Assembly (NCBI GenBank): GCA_963978905.1 | Contig: OZ022256.1 | Span: 54,236,001 to 54,300,000, forward strand | Direction of reading: 5' to 3' | Length of the DNA: 64,000 nucleotides | Source of the DNA: Trichostrongylus colubriformis | Lineage: Eukaryota; Nematoda; Chromadorea; Rhabditida; Trichostrongylidae | In this document: positions 25,001 through 35,614 of the stretch, one piece after another | Layout: every line of letters starts with the position of its first letter | How positions within the stretch are numbered: the first letter of the stretch is position 1 | The notes under the pieces: generated by a model | The model's input: only the letters and a program-made list of their open reading frames with translations | The model's database searches: none | Told to the model about the DNA's origin: nothing | Program-made: the position numbers and the translations under genes

Positions 25001-28000
25001 AAAGGTGATAATCCGATGGAGCAAGATCAGGGCTATAAGGCAGCAATTTTTATCCAAGCTCGAGAATTTTTTGAAAGAAAAAATTTAAAAAAATTTTTAC
25101 CACTAGTGAAAAAATGACTCGCCCAAAAATTCTCGAGCTTGGATAAAAATTGCTGCCCCATCCACCTTATAGCCCTCATCTTACTCCATCGGATTATCAC
25201 CTTTTCCTTTCTCTGTCTGGCGCCATTCAAAGGAAAATTTTTTTAAAATTTTTGTATTGGAAATGAGGTTGACCGTTGATATGTTTATTTTGCCGAAAAA
25301 GGTTATCCGGGAGATGGAAGACAAATACCTATAGATGCGTGTGGACTTGTACTACAGTGTATGTGCAGAAGAGATTGCTGGAAAGCAGTATGGAGGGAAA
25401 AAGCGGTGTTTGAAAATACGAAAAAACTTTTTAGACTACCCAATATAACAAGTAATTATTTCTTTGACTGATCTTTAACTGAATTCGAAACGAACACAAT
25501 TGAAAGTGAATGTTTGAATATAAACCTTTGTTTGAAAATACCATCACAACTATTCCAATTGGTGAAAGCTGCAGATTTTAATCGATTACGGGTTTCTTTT
25601 GATGATAGAGGGCTTCTGAGGAGCACCGCGGCTGGTTTTTCGATTGAAAAACCATCTGAATCAACGCAGGGTAAACATGATGTTGCGATCATTGGAGTTA
25701 CTGCTACGCTATTGATTGCACTGATTATTGTTTCTGCTGAATGAGATTGCTAAAAAAGCCGTATCAATTGTGCACTAACTCAATACATATAGCTGATTTC
25801 TATATGGCTGTTTTGCATTTCCCAGGCTCAGTTATTTGAAGACAAGAAAGAAGTAAATCACGTAAAGCAACCGCCCAAGAAAATCACTGCTAAGATGGAC
25901 TGAAGGTGCCTATAGGAGTTGATTGAATATATTGCAAGCAATTATGCATACGACTTCCATTCAACCTCGTCAGGGTATTCGAATACCTGCCCCTATGGTT
26001 GTGAGACGGAACAATTAGATATCTTAATTTTTCACAGGAATTCAGTGGGATTCAATCACACTAGAGGTTTTTAGCGGACGTAGATCCATGAATGGATCCG
26101 AGGATCATCTGCACGGTAGTGTGACTCCATGTCAATGTGCCTGACCTGGATTTAACCGGATTTAACCTCTGCCTAGCTGGGTCGTCTAATTTTGCTTAAA
26201 GCAAACCTCTGGGCTTCCGTTCTCATCTGCTTTACCTGCAGCAAATCAGTATCGAAAACAGCACTCAGGACCGCTTCGGGAAAATAAGCCTTAGCGAAGG
26301 AATTCAGGTCATGGTTTGTTGACCTTGCACTGCGGCTCAGCTTCATCACCTTTGATGAGTCGTGCGGTAACCGGATTGTTTTTATGGTTCCGTGTAGTCA
26401 GTGTTTGCCTTGGCTAACAGACTAAGAATCCAGTTGTAGAAATGCTCTACGTGATTTACTTTTTCTGGTCTTCAAAGAACTAAGCTTGAGAAGTGCAAAA
26501 CAACCATATAGAAATCAGCTATATGCATTGGGTTAGTGCAAAATAAATGGGCTTTTTTCAACATTTTTCTTTAGCAAAAAGACTAGTAAAATTTAGGAGA
26601 AACGTGTTTAAATGATCATTTGGGAGCATTTCGCCATCGCAATCCAAGACCGCTTCACTTTTGTTAGTCGTTAAAACGTCAATTTCCACTACAAAAAAAT
26701 GTAACAAAAAGCCGCATTAATTATACAGACCTAATATGACTGAGTGGCTTAGCTACGACATGGGAAATATCAGGTTGAACCATAATTTCTGTCACACAAA
26801 GACAAAAAATTCCAAATTTATTTTTCTTTATTTTTGTTTAACTTCAGTCAACAAAATATGCACCATTATGATCAACAATATATTCCCAGCGAATAAGAAG
26901 ATAGTAGATGCCTGGCTTATAGAAGTCTGGGGTTTTTGGTCGAAGAAAGTCTGGAGGGCGATTTTGAGATCATCTTCATCTTTGAGCTGCCGTCCGTCGA
27001 GGAAGTGGGTCAAAGATCGGAATAGGTGGTAGTCAGTTGCGGCCATGTTCGAAGATTACGGTGGATGGGGGAGCTTCGTCCAGCCAAGGTCCTGGATCCT
27101 TTGACACGCCAACTTTGCCACATGTGGGCGAGCGTTATCGTGGAGGAAGAAGTTTCGGTCCATTTTCCGGTAAGCTGCAGCTACGGTGTCCAATTGCCTG
27201 CAGTAGAGATTGGCAGTGACTTTCGTGTTGGATGGCAACAGTTCCCCTTTTTTTGGAAATTTAAATTTTTTCTCTTTGCATTTTTTGAAATTTTTCTGTT
27301 TCAATTTGAGTCGATCGAGCTTGAATGCTGAGGAACCGGGGCGGTGTTCGTGAATTTCGCCCCTGTCGCGAAATTGTCGTAGATTTACTGCTAGCTGTTG
27401 AAGCCATAGAGAATATGAATGTGTTAATCAGTAGTCCTTTCACTCGCTTCATATATCCCCACTGCCAAATATTCCTGAGGTTTCCACGGTTTTCCCCAAG
27501 AAAAATAAAAACTGTGACAGAAATTATGGTTCAGCCTAATAGAGGAGGCCTCGTCGCTTATCCATATGACTGAGTATTATGATGTAGTGAAAAAGCTATC
27601 GTAATTTGAAAAAGGGGGAATGGATTTCATCGTAACTGCACCGAAGACCATTTGGTAATTTAATATTTGCCGAATAGTAATTCGATTTTCGTTGATTTAT
27701 ATGAAAATGCATTGAAGCAATGATTTTTAAAATTTGGGGGTGCCATTAGGCTAGGATAATGAGGACGTGCACATTGCGCTGTAAGGGGGTTGTATGTTGG
27801 GCCGTTTGTTCCAATTTCCGCGCAAATATGCCGCACGCAAAGAGCAGAGCGTAACGCGTCCTAACTAGTGGTGCATATCCTTGACATTTTCCAACTCATG
27901 TTCTTTTGGTGAGGTCTAATAATTGAAATAAAATATGTTATAGGTAATTCATTGATTTTGAAAAAAATAATTGAATAATTTTTTTTGTTAGCACATTCCA

Positions 28001-31000
28001 AATCTGATTCGCTTGGAAATGTCCGAAGCGGCCATCGACACGATTGAACGTGGTGCTTTCCAACGAACTCCTCAAATTCAAGCCATTGTTCTCAACAAGA
28101 ATCGTCTTTCACAGTGAGTTCAAAAATGTTTTTTTTTAATTCAGGTGATATTTATTTTCATTTACATTTATCACTAATTGGTTACTGACTTATTTTATTT
28201 ATTTATTTTATTTATCTATGCGTGCATAAGACGCGCCTGAACATTAACAGAAAAAGTTATCCACTGTAGCTAGTCAAGAGGACGGTAGAAAACCCTGTAA
28301 CCCTCACGGAAGTATCTAAACTTAGGGTGAAAGGGGAACCACAAACTACGACTTGATAAATAACTTCTCACCCTCTTAGATTTTTTACTTCAAATACCAA
28401 TTCGAGTAGCTTAATATGGCTAACAAGCGGTAGTGTTTGACAGAGCGGGCTTGTTTCATGGGCTGACCTGGTGCTGGAAACATTGCCAGTGACATATGGT
28501 GGGGACCTGCTGCCTTTTATTTTGTGGTATGACTGGTCCTTTTTTCGTTAACACTGCTGCTCTTCTATTCGACCCATCCCAGCTCCATCGATTTCCAACC
28601 CTCTATGCAGCCACAATCGACGACAGAACTAATCAATACAGGCCTTCGATTAGCCCTGAGTAGCCTCTAATATTCAAAAGTTAGTTGAGAACTCTGGAGG
28701 ATCTTATATAATTTTTATTAACCTTATTCCGCACGGGTCCGTGCGTATTTCACTCTCGGAATTTAGCTCTGATTCCATATACCAGTGGTCGGACTTTTGT
28801 TTTGGACGTTACTGATAATCAGCAAGATTCTGCTGCTTTGGGTAACAAAATTCGGAGTCGGATTTCATGCGGTGGCTTATCCTTCTGTGAGCTCCCGAAG
28901 TAGACCATCTATTTTCATGTGTTGGCCGCACCTGCGCTTCTTGTTTACCGTAGTGATCTATGCGTTGGTGAAGAGGTGTGGCCTAAACGACCATATGTAA
29001 ATATCAACTGGCTTCTTTTCCACAACAGGCCAGCCATTGCGAAATTTTCACAGAATAAGGGCATCTAGTCGATGAGCGAACAAAAAAATCAATAGCTGAT
29101 TAATTTAAAGGGTTTGTATGCTCAGGGACTTATTCACGTTTTCACGTTTTCCCAGTGTAAACAAAAAGTGAAATAAAAAATTGCTTCGACGTTGCTAGGA
29201 TCGCCTCCTGTTTGTATTGTTTACTCATATGCTCGAGTTAGCAAGAAACAACTGGCAGATGCCGCCATGATTAAACGCCTTAACTTTTAAAATAGCATTA
29301 ATAATGTTTGGTTGAGTGCTCTTGGAACTCTTGCATATCTTGAACTTCTTCTTCTGATCTGCTCTGGGGAAGTAGGAAACTGGTGGTTGGAGAAAATTTA
29401 AAATTTTGTTGATCAATCAGTCAAACAACATTGGATGAAACTCAGAGATAGCAGCATTATATAATAATATAGTTTACAGTAATAAATTATAAATTATAGT
29501 CATAACCAAAATTATAGTTAAAGGATAAAGTTTTTTGGCGTTAATCAATCCCTTCTGTGGGATGCGCCGCACATTCTAGTTCCATTCGAAATCGTGATGG
29601 CTGGTGAATGTGATGTGGCCTATACAATGACTTGCGGTGGCCAGCCGATGTACAAGTCAGTGCTTTTATCCTCCCAGACGAGTATGGTACCAATTCACCG
29701 ACCCCGGAGGGATGGTAGGCTTGGTTGGCCTGGGCGGGCGTTGATGCGGGATTTGATCCCCGCACCATGAGAGTGGGGTGCGCGCCACCTGTCACTACAC
29801 CACCTCCGCCCCCCAAAATTATAGTATAAAAAATAAATTATAGTTATAAGTTATAACTATAGTTACCAACCAGGTTGTCCGGCTGACGCCGGCCAACCAC
29901 CCTGGTTATGGTAATAAATTATAGTTAATCATTATATAGTAATAAATTCACCATGTGCGAATTGTGGATTACTATTTATGTATTGATTACAGAATTCGTG
30001 CCGACTTTTTCGAAGGACTCAACGATTTGTACTCTGTGGATGTGCAAGGTAATCGTATAGAAAATGTTCAGCCACTCGGTTTCGCAAATCTGCCATCACT
30101 CACTCATCTCGATATCAGGTAATTGATACAATGAACTTGCAATGATCGCGCACTTTTATATATTATAAAGGAAAAAGTACAGGTATTCTGTAGTAGCAGC
30201 TCGTATTACAGCTACTTTATTCCATTAGAAGGGCTTCCATTATTAGTTTACTAATTTGTGTAACATGCGCAGCACTTTCGTGTTTCAGTCAGAAAAGTAG
30301 AGAAATTCGAATTTGTATAGCGCCTTTACAGTGGATTGACGGATTTGCAAGTGAGAGGTGTGTGACCATATGTCAGAATTTCGCACCGCGACATGTCGCA
30401 AGCGAAGCAATACGGACGAGCTGAAGGCGCCATGTTGTTGGGTCTCGAAGCGATTACAAGTCAACTGCGTATCGCTCCTCTAGCATTACCATGTAATCGC
30501 TCCAAAACCCAAATAACGCGACGTGCGTAGCTCGCACACACTGCGTTGCACGCCGCTCGTCATCATGCGAAATCCTGACATAAGGGTACACACCCGCAAA
30601 TAGGTCATCTGCCATTACGTTTTCGTGAAGGGTTTAAGAATGGGTGAGGTTCAGCAAAGAGATCTGAAGTAGTGGAAAATCGTACACCACAGGTGCTTTG
30701 GGGATCCTCCTTTGTAGGATGCTCCGTATGGCAACAAGGCGTTCTGTGACAGAACTGTCACAGTCTAAAGTAGAAGGATGAAAACATTCGCCCGTACATC
30801 ATCTAGCCCAGCAGATCGCTGCATAGGGCAATTTCGCATTCATGTTGCCACTATGAATATCTCTAGAAGGACAAGAGCACGGCGCATCCCAGCAAAGGAT
30901 CAGTCACTATGGGTCGGCGGCCTATATGTCATCGGGAACCTACCAAAAAAGTGTCTCCGCAGCCAAACAATGCCTGCTGGAGCAGCTGTGAGATAAAATC

Positions 31001-34000
31001 CTCTGTTTTTCTGAACGCAGTGAAATTCGTTGCTTGAAGGGTGTTTGGTTAGCATTGTGGACGACGGATGGATGAAGCACTGTCGGAGGGACGGGCAAAC
31101 GGTTGAAGTGGTGGGGGCCCTTACGAAAGGAGGCAGGGAGTGGTGGTCACATAGGATTAACAAGGTTCGAAAACGAGGAGGTAGTATGGGGACTTTTGAC
31201 CGCCAGTGTGATGGAACCGCAGAGAGTCTTCTGTGGGGGGGGGGGGGTGGGGAGAGAAATGAAAAAGTTTTTTCGAGCTTACTGCATTTGATTGAGTTTT
31301 CAAAATTTTTTGGGCTTCGGTAATTTTGTTGCACTATGTAGTTCTACATGTAAATTCATGCGTCGAGATATAATGATGGAACTTCAATGAAAACCAAGAA
31401 CAACAAACATGAAATCCCTGATTCTTTCGGTATTTTTATTAAATCGAAAATAACCAACGCGTTTCTGAGTATGTGCCACTAAAATGAATATTTTCATTTG
31501 AAGGTCCAGTTATCATCTTTCTTGGGATGGGGAGGGGGACTGCTGGGCGCATGGAATGAATTGGGGTAATTGAAAAGGATGTTAAATGGAAAATTCGCAT
31601 GTTTGTTTGTTTTGTGAAGAATTTGAAAGCTTCAAAAAAAGCGTACACTTTGTCACTAACTCGTATAGGCAGTGTTGTAAAAGCTCCAGTTGGAACCATA
31701 GAACTACGTAAGAGCCCTTTCGAAATCGAAAATCAGTGAACCTTCCGTGATATCCGGTACTTGCTTATTTCAGCTACAATCAACTGCAAACACTGCCTGA
31801 AAATGTCTTTGCGAACTCATTCTTGCCAAGACCGAACGATAGACGAGTGATTTACTGCTGCGGTACGTCGTTTTGTTGTTTTTATTGGGCTACGTATTTC
31901 TATTCCTCGTAAGGTTAGCTTTTCGTGGATGCGTTTTCTTCATCTCCGTGAGGAAGTGAAATGATGAATTATTCTTCTCGGTTTGAGCGAGTAGGTAATA
32001 GGGACCGTGTAAACGGTGACGGTGGTGACAGTCTTGTTGCCTCTGTTGCCCCTCATACAGTGCTCCTTCAGAGTGTTCAAGATATGCTTATTCTACATAG
32101 CTTCAGTATACCCTGAAATGCACACGCGCTTTTGCAGATGGAAGTGATCCACTGTTTAGCAGCTGTACAGGAGTCTAAAAGGTTCAAGAGGTGGCTGTTC
32201 GGAAGCTGAGAAGCGAAATCGGGTGTTCAGCTAATGAGTGTTGCCCCGAAGACGGGTTAGTGATCTCTGATCAGCAGTCCACTTGGAGTGCGCACGGGAA
32301 CGGTCACCCATATCTCCTGTACGAAATGTGAATTTAGGCTAAAGAGTCTTCAGGCACGCATTGTTTAGTCACATGTCAATGATCGGATAATAAAAACCAT
32401 TTTTGGTCTTCTAACTGGGAAATAAATAAGGGAGGAACAAGGCAGTCTTGGCCTTCATCGTCTACATCAGTACTAAGAAACCCTCGCGTTGAAGAAGATG
32501 CGGGTCAGGAGACTCGAACTATGTCACCGCGGTGAAAAATGTGTTGCTGCTTCGATTGTATTTAAATTGGCCGCGTACTAAGGGATGTGGTCGCCGCGAG
32601 ATCGCCAGCTATCATGACTCAAATCGTGTCAATGACCTGCCGTGCTGAGATATAGCTTTCCTTTTGGCTACCAAAAAAAAAAAAAAGAATTACGGGACTC
32701 GTCTAAAGATCAATTTCAGGAAATCCATGGTTCTGTAACAATGACCTACTGTGGTTCCGGCAGATGCTTCGTGATAATCTCGATATTGACATAGAGAAAC
32801 CCGGATGTCTTGCCACGTGTGCCGCGTCACCGACCGGTTGCCCAGCAGAGGGTACTCCACTGCGGTATGGTTTTTAAAATGCTTAATTATGTATTATTAT
32901 CAATATGTTGAGGCTTTTCGTTTCCGAAGTTTTCTTTTTCGTCCGCGCGGAATTTTAATACGAAATTTAGCTTTCAGTTTTAAAGCCACATTTATGCCAT
33001 TTATCCCTTTATTTATACCTTTGATCGGCTCAGCAAACATCTGCCGCCTTTTTCTTCGAATCTTTACCGAGCATTCTTAGCGTAACGTAAATAGCAGGAG
33101 TGAGAAACCTTCCAACAGCCTCCTCTCCGTGAAGTATTTTTATGTTATTTGAACATTCGCGGGGTAGGCTATAAATTCTTGCGGAATGCTAAGAGTGTCT
33201 CAATCGATTACTATGCCCATTGAAAATGTGAGTAAATGGATGACATCATATCACACGTGGTGTTTTTTTTTCAGTGCGGTCGACTTTTGTTTGGAAAACG
33301 AAGAACCGCAACCACTCACAGGAAGAGCGTTATCGCTGGTTGGATGGATCATACTGGGTGAGCACTGAGTTAATGACTGAGTTACAGTTTATTTTCGGAA
33401 TGAGCTGATGTATTTTACAAGTAGGTCGATTTAATGAGCTCTGTCGATGAATTGCCTTAGACCAGTACCGTGTGAATAGTTGATAATTTTTATTTTCTGG
33501 ACTGTTTTTGGAAGCAAGCAAAACCTCGCTTTGGTATAATCCATTCCGGAGGGCCTGATAGGGCGTGGCCTACGGACTTGGGTGAGAGCGTATCAAACTC
33601 GATCACTCCGCCACACACTCTCACTCTTGCCACGCACTCTTTCTCGCCACTCATCCATGTCCGTAGGCCACGCCCTATCAGGCGCTCCGAAATGGAGTAT
33701 AATCTAATGAGCTTGCGTATCCCTCCCTTGGGTGTGTCCCGTTAGAAAAGAACGTTTGCGTGGCCGCGTATGATGCGGGGGTGTGAACTATGGGCGCCGT
33801 ATGAGAGATCCTAAAGCGATTACGCTTGGAATAGCTCGCTATCGCTTTGGGACCAAGTCATGCCGCGCCGCATCCATCATATCGTACGTCGGACGCCGCG
33901 ACGCGAATTTTCTGTATAAAGGCACAAATTCTCCGTGACTAATCGGGATGAGCAGGAAAAATGTTACGTGTCCTTGGGTTTCCCTTCATGGGACTAACTT

Positions 34001-35614
34001 GGATAGCTTTTAAAATGAATCTCGATTAAACTCCCAGCATTATTACTATCTCTTGTTTAGCGATTATCATGACGATTCTTCTCATATCGATCTGCCTGCT
34101 TGCCATGGTTCGATATGGTATGAGCCATCGACGGAAGAAGCAAAAAGATCAAGAGCTTGAAGATGACGCTCGTATGATGTCCTCTGCAGGTGAGCAACAA
34201 AGAGACCGATGGTCAGCCCTTCTTTTTGGATCTCTCAATGGGGATACTCTTCCAAACTAGATAGCTGAGCTAGTCGGTGGTCACCAAAGGCTTGTCCGCC
34301 TGTCCAAGAGGTATTGTGTCTTACCACAACAGTCCCAGAACCGGGTAGCGATGCGTCGTGAATCCACGCTTATCCGCCGCCGCCGCAGTAGCATACGAGA
34401 AAAAAGCCACGACTCAGTGTCAACAGTCTACTAGGGGAAACCTACGCGAAGGAAAAAAACGTCAAGGTCAAACGAAAACGTGCCGCCTTTTCGTCGAGTT
34501 GTACTTTTTGCTTAGGAAACTGGTTTTTCGGGTGTGCCATTGACGTGAGCAGGGTTTTGAAAATGTCAGGTGTGAGGAATTCGTGTATAAGTAGTTCGTA
34601 GGATTTGAGACTTCTTTGATGGAAGGAAAATCCAATTTTTGGATCAGTACTGAGTAGACTGATGGACTGTTTTGATCGGATGAGGAATTTTTGACTGGGG
34701 GATTTTCTGTAGTGTCTAGGGGCTTTTAATGGTAGAAGGCGCTATTTTCTCATGCTTAACCCGTATTCAGATCGCCTTAGAACTGATAAACTTTCATGAC
34801 TCTAAGCTCTATAGTAGAATAGCGGGAGAGTAAGGCGCTACTTGTGCAACGGTTGACCTCTGTGGTTCTTTTTGTCGGCCAGGAATAGGATGAAGCATTT
34901 GGTATTGATAAGTGCCTTTTTGGGATGCGCCACACATTTTTCCCGTCCACAATCACACCGGCATTTGAATACGAGTTGTCCTGTGCAATGACATGCAGCT
35001 CTTAGCTTATGTAGAATTCTGTGTTTGTATAACAAATACAGACTACAAATTGGTACTCTCGTTGGAAGGATAAAAGCACTGACTGGTGTGTCGGCTGGCC
35101 TCCACAAATTATTGAGCAGACTTAACCGCATTCATCTGCATTCAGAACTCTGAATGGATCTAGAATGCGTGGCGCATCCCGAGAAGCGATTGATTACCAT
35201 CGAAAACTTTATGACTTCATCGCCGTAGACGAGTCCGGTTACCAGTTCACTACCCGAAAGGGATGCCCGCCTTGGTTGATCTGGGCGGGCGTTACCCAAG
35301 AATGCGATCCCGGGACCGCTCTTATGGAAGCGGTGCCAGCATCTGTTCCTAGTCAAACACGAAAGGCTAAATATGCATTCGAAAGTCTTTATGGTCCGGA
35401 ACCCATAGTAAAAGGCGTTAGTTGATGTGAAAGGATTGATAGTTTTGAACCTCATTGTTTATTGCTTATCAACAATGGCATTTCAGCATCGATCTACGGA
35501 GGTGGTGGTGGTATATCAGCTATAGATCGCCCATACTCTACCCTGCCACCAGTGGGTCTCGATCTGCCACCTGCTCATACGTTGGACGATCGGCCGAACA
35601 ATTACTTCTACTGA
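19071..35614 (+). CDS. Leucine-rich-repeat type I membrane protein
   Basis: Thirteen phase-consistent exons: 19071-19271, 19341-19400, 20292-20618, 23100-23207, 23269-23358, 23971-24114, 27992-28113, 29993-30118, 31774-31862, 32720-32864, 33275-33357, 34061-34189 and 35487-35614, encoding 583 aa. The protein has a signal peptide (1-24, ending NVNA), a Cys-containing LRRNT (CPPVSGPCRC), about 14 LRRs of 23-24 residues at 68-412 (for example LVELDLNDNNLGQIP), an LRRCT starting NPWFCNNDLLWF (424-470), a TM helix at about 489-516, and a basic then acidic cytoplasmic tail ending NNYFY. This is the layout of nematode extracellular-LRR proteins such as PAN-1, LET-4 and EGG-6; the length is closest to PAN-1, but orthology is not shown. 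Many introns fall at repeat boundaries in phase 0. Reading through the 34189 donor would give a different tail stopping at 34260. Confidence 0.92.
20660..20699. repeat. Perfect 18-bp hairpin in an LRR-gene intron
   Basis: TTTGATAATACCGAAAAG and its exact complement CTTTTCGGTATTATCAAA are separated by TTTC. It lies 42 bp downstream of the exon ending at 20618. Confidence 0.9.
20700..23099. other. LRR-gene intron 3, repeat-bearing
   Basis: This 2.5 kb intron (20619-23099) carries the 18-bp hairpin and a 560 bp dispersed repeat (21468-22030). No exon is needed here: the flanking exons join directly as a continuous leucine-rich repeat (RPLRLLQ/ELSLETNAL). Confidence 0.7.
21468..22030 (+). repeat. 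Dispersed repeat G, copy 1
   Basis: About 560 bp related along its length to 40985-41548. Both start near GGGCTAGSGCACACKACTGC and end in GACRGACGGACGG-type sequence then AGCGTTTTATATA. Both copies have long open frames, but in different registers, so they are not conserved coding sequence. Confidence 0.75.
24308..24486. repeat. MITE, family C, copy 4 (LRR-gene intron)
   Basis: Left end GAGGCCGCTTTGATACCTTG and right end CGCAAACTATGAACGCGGC flank the core GCGAGGCAGAGTGACACG. Confidence 0.75.
24767..25443. mobile_element. Palindromic mariner derivative in an LRR-gene intron
   Basis: A 677 bp fold-back with TA duplications on both sides and ends TTAGGTAGTCTAAAAAG and CTTTTTAGACTACCCAA. Each arm repeats the 3' end of a mariner transposase in opposite directions; the right arm at about 25130-25230 reads LLPHPPYSPHLTPSDYHLF, the conserved block with the third catalytic Asp. 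It encodes no complete transposase. A transcript would form a hairpin of about 330 bp. Confidence 0.85.
26529..26734. repeat. Mariner-like MITE, copy 1
   Basis: Ends TTGGGTTAGTGCAAAATAAA and TTATACAGACCTAA fit mariner-type inverted repeats. The interior shares AACGTGTTT and CATCAATTTC-like blocks with 45772-45967. It lies 35 bp upstream of a mariner with a transposase fragment. Confidence 0.75.
26770..27539 (-). mobile_element. Defective mariner element (DD34D)
   Basis: A 770 bp element with inverted ends TCAGGTTGAACCATAATTTC and GAAATTATGGTTCAGCCTAA, flanked by TA at 26768-26769 and 27540-27541. The minus strand encodes the C-terminal part of a mariner transposase: LHDNARPHVAKLACQRIQDL, then HPP, then a stop where the family has Tyr, then AATDYHLFRSLTHFLDGR. 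Exactly 34 residues separate the last two catalytic Asp residues, placing it in the mariner (DD34D) group. The N-terminal DNA-binding half is missing and the C-terminal tail is frameshifted, so it cannot move itself. It lies in the long intron between 24114 and 27992 of the LRR gene. Confidence 0.9.
29545..29817 (-). repeat. tRNA-derived SINE, copy 1
   Basis: On the minus strand a Pol III A-box-like TGGTGTAGTGACAGG is followed 40 nt later by a B-box-like GGGATCAAATCC, then a tail with GCCCAGGCCAACC. Related copies are at 34.9-35.3, 55.8-56.0 and 59.6-59.8 kb. It is flanked by A/T-rich runs of ATTATAGTTATAA. Confidence 0.65.
30340..30600. repeat. C/G-rich inverted-repeat element in an LRR-gene intron
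   Basis: Its right end GACATAAGGGTACACACCCG is shared with about 63,845 (GACATAAGGCTACACACCCG), and internal CGAAGCGATTACA / TGTAATCGCTCC segments pair. No coding content. Confidence 0.5.
33538..33702. repeat. Fold-back MITE, family A, copy 2 (LRR-gene intron)
   Basis: Arms GATAGGGCGTGGCCTACGGA and TCCGTAGGCCACGCCCTATC are exact complements, bounded by CCATTCCGGAG and CTCCGAAATGG. Confidence 0.9.
34895..35345. repeat. tRNA-derived SINE relative, interrupted
   Basis: The first half (about 34895-35010) matches the 29.55 kb SINE around GGGATGCGCCACACAT and the CAATGACATGCAG region. The second half (about 35225-35345) matches its GGGCGGGCGTT tail and GCGATCCCGGGACC box. The intervening block has no counterpart there, so the copy was probably split by a later insertion or rearrangement. 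Confidence 0.5.
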
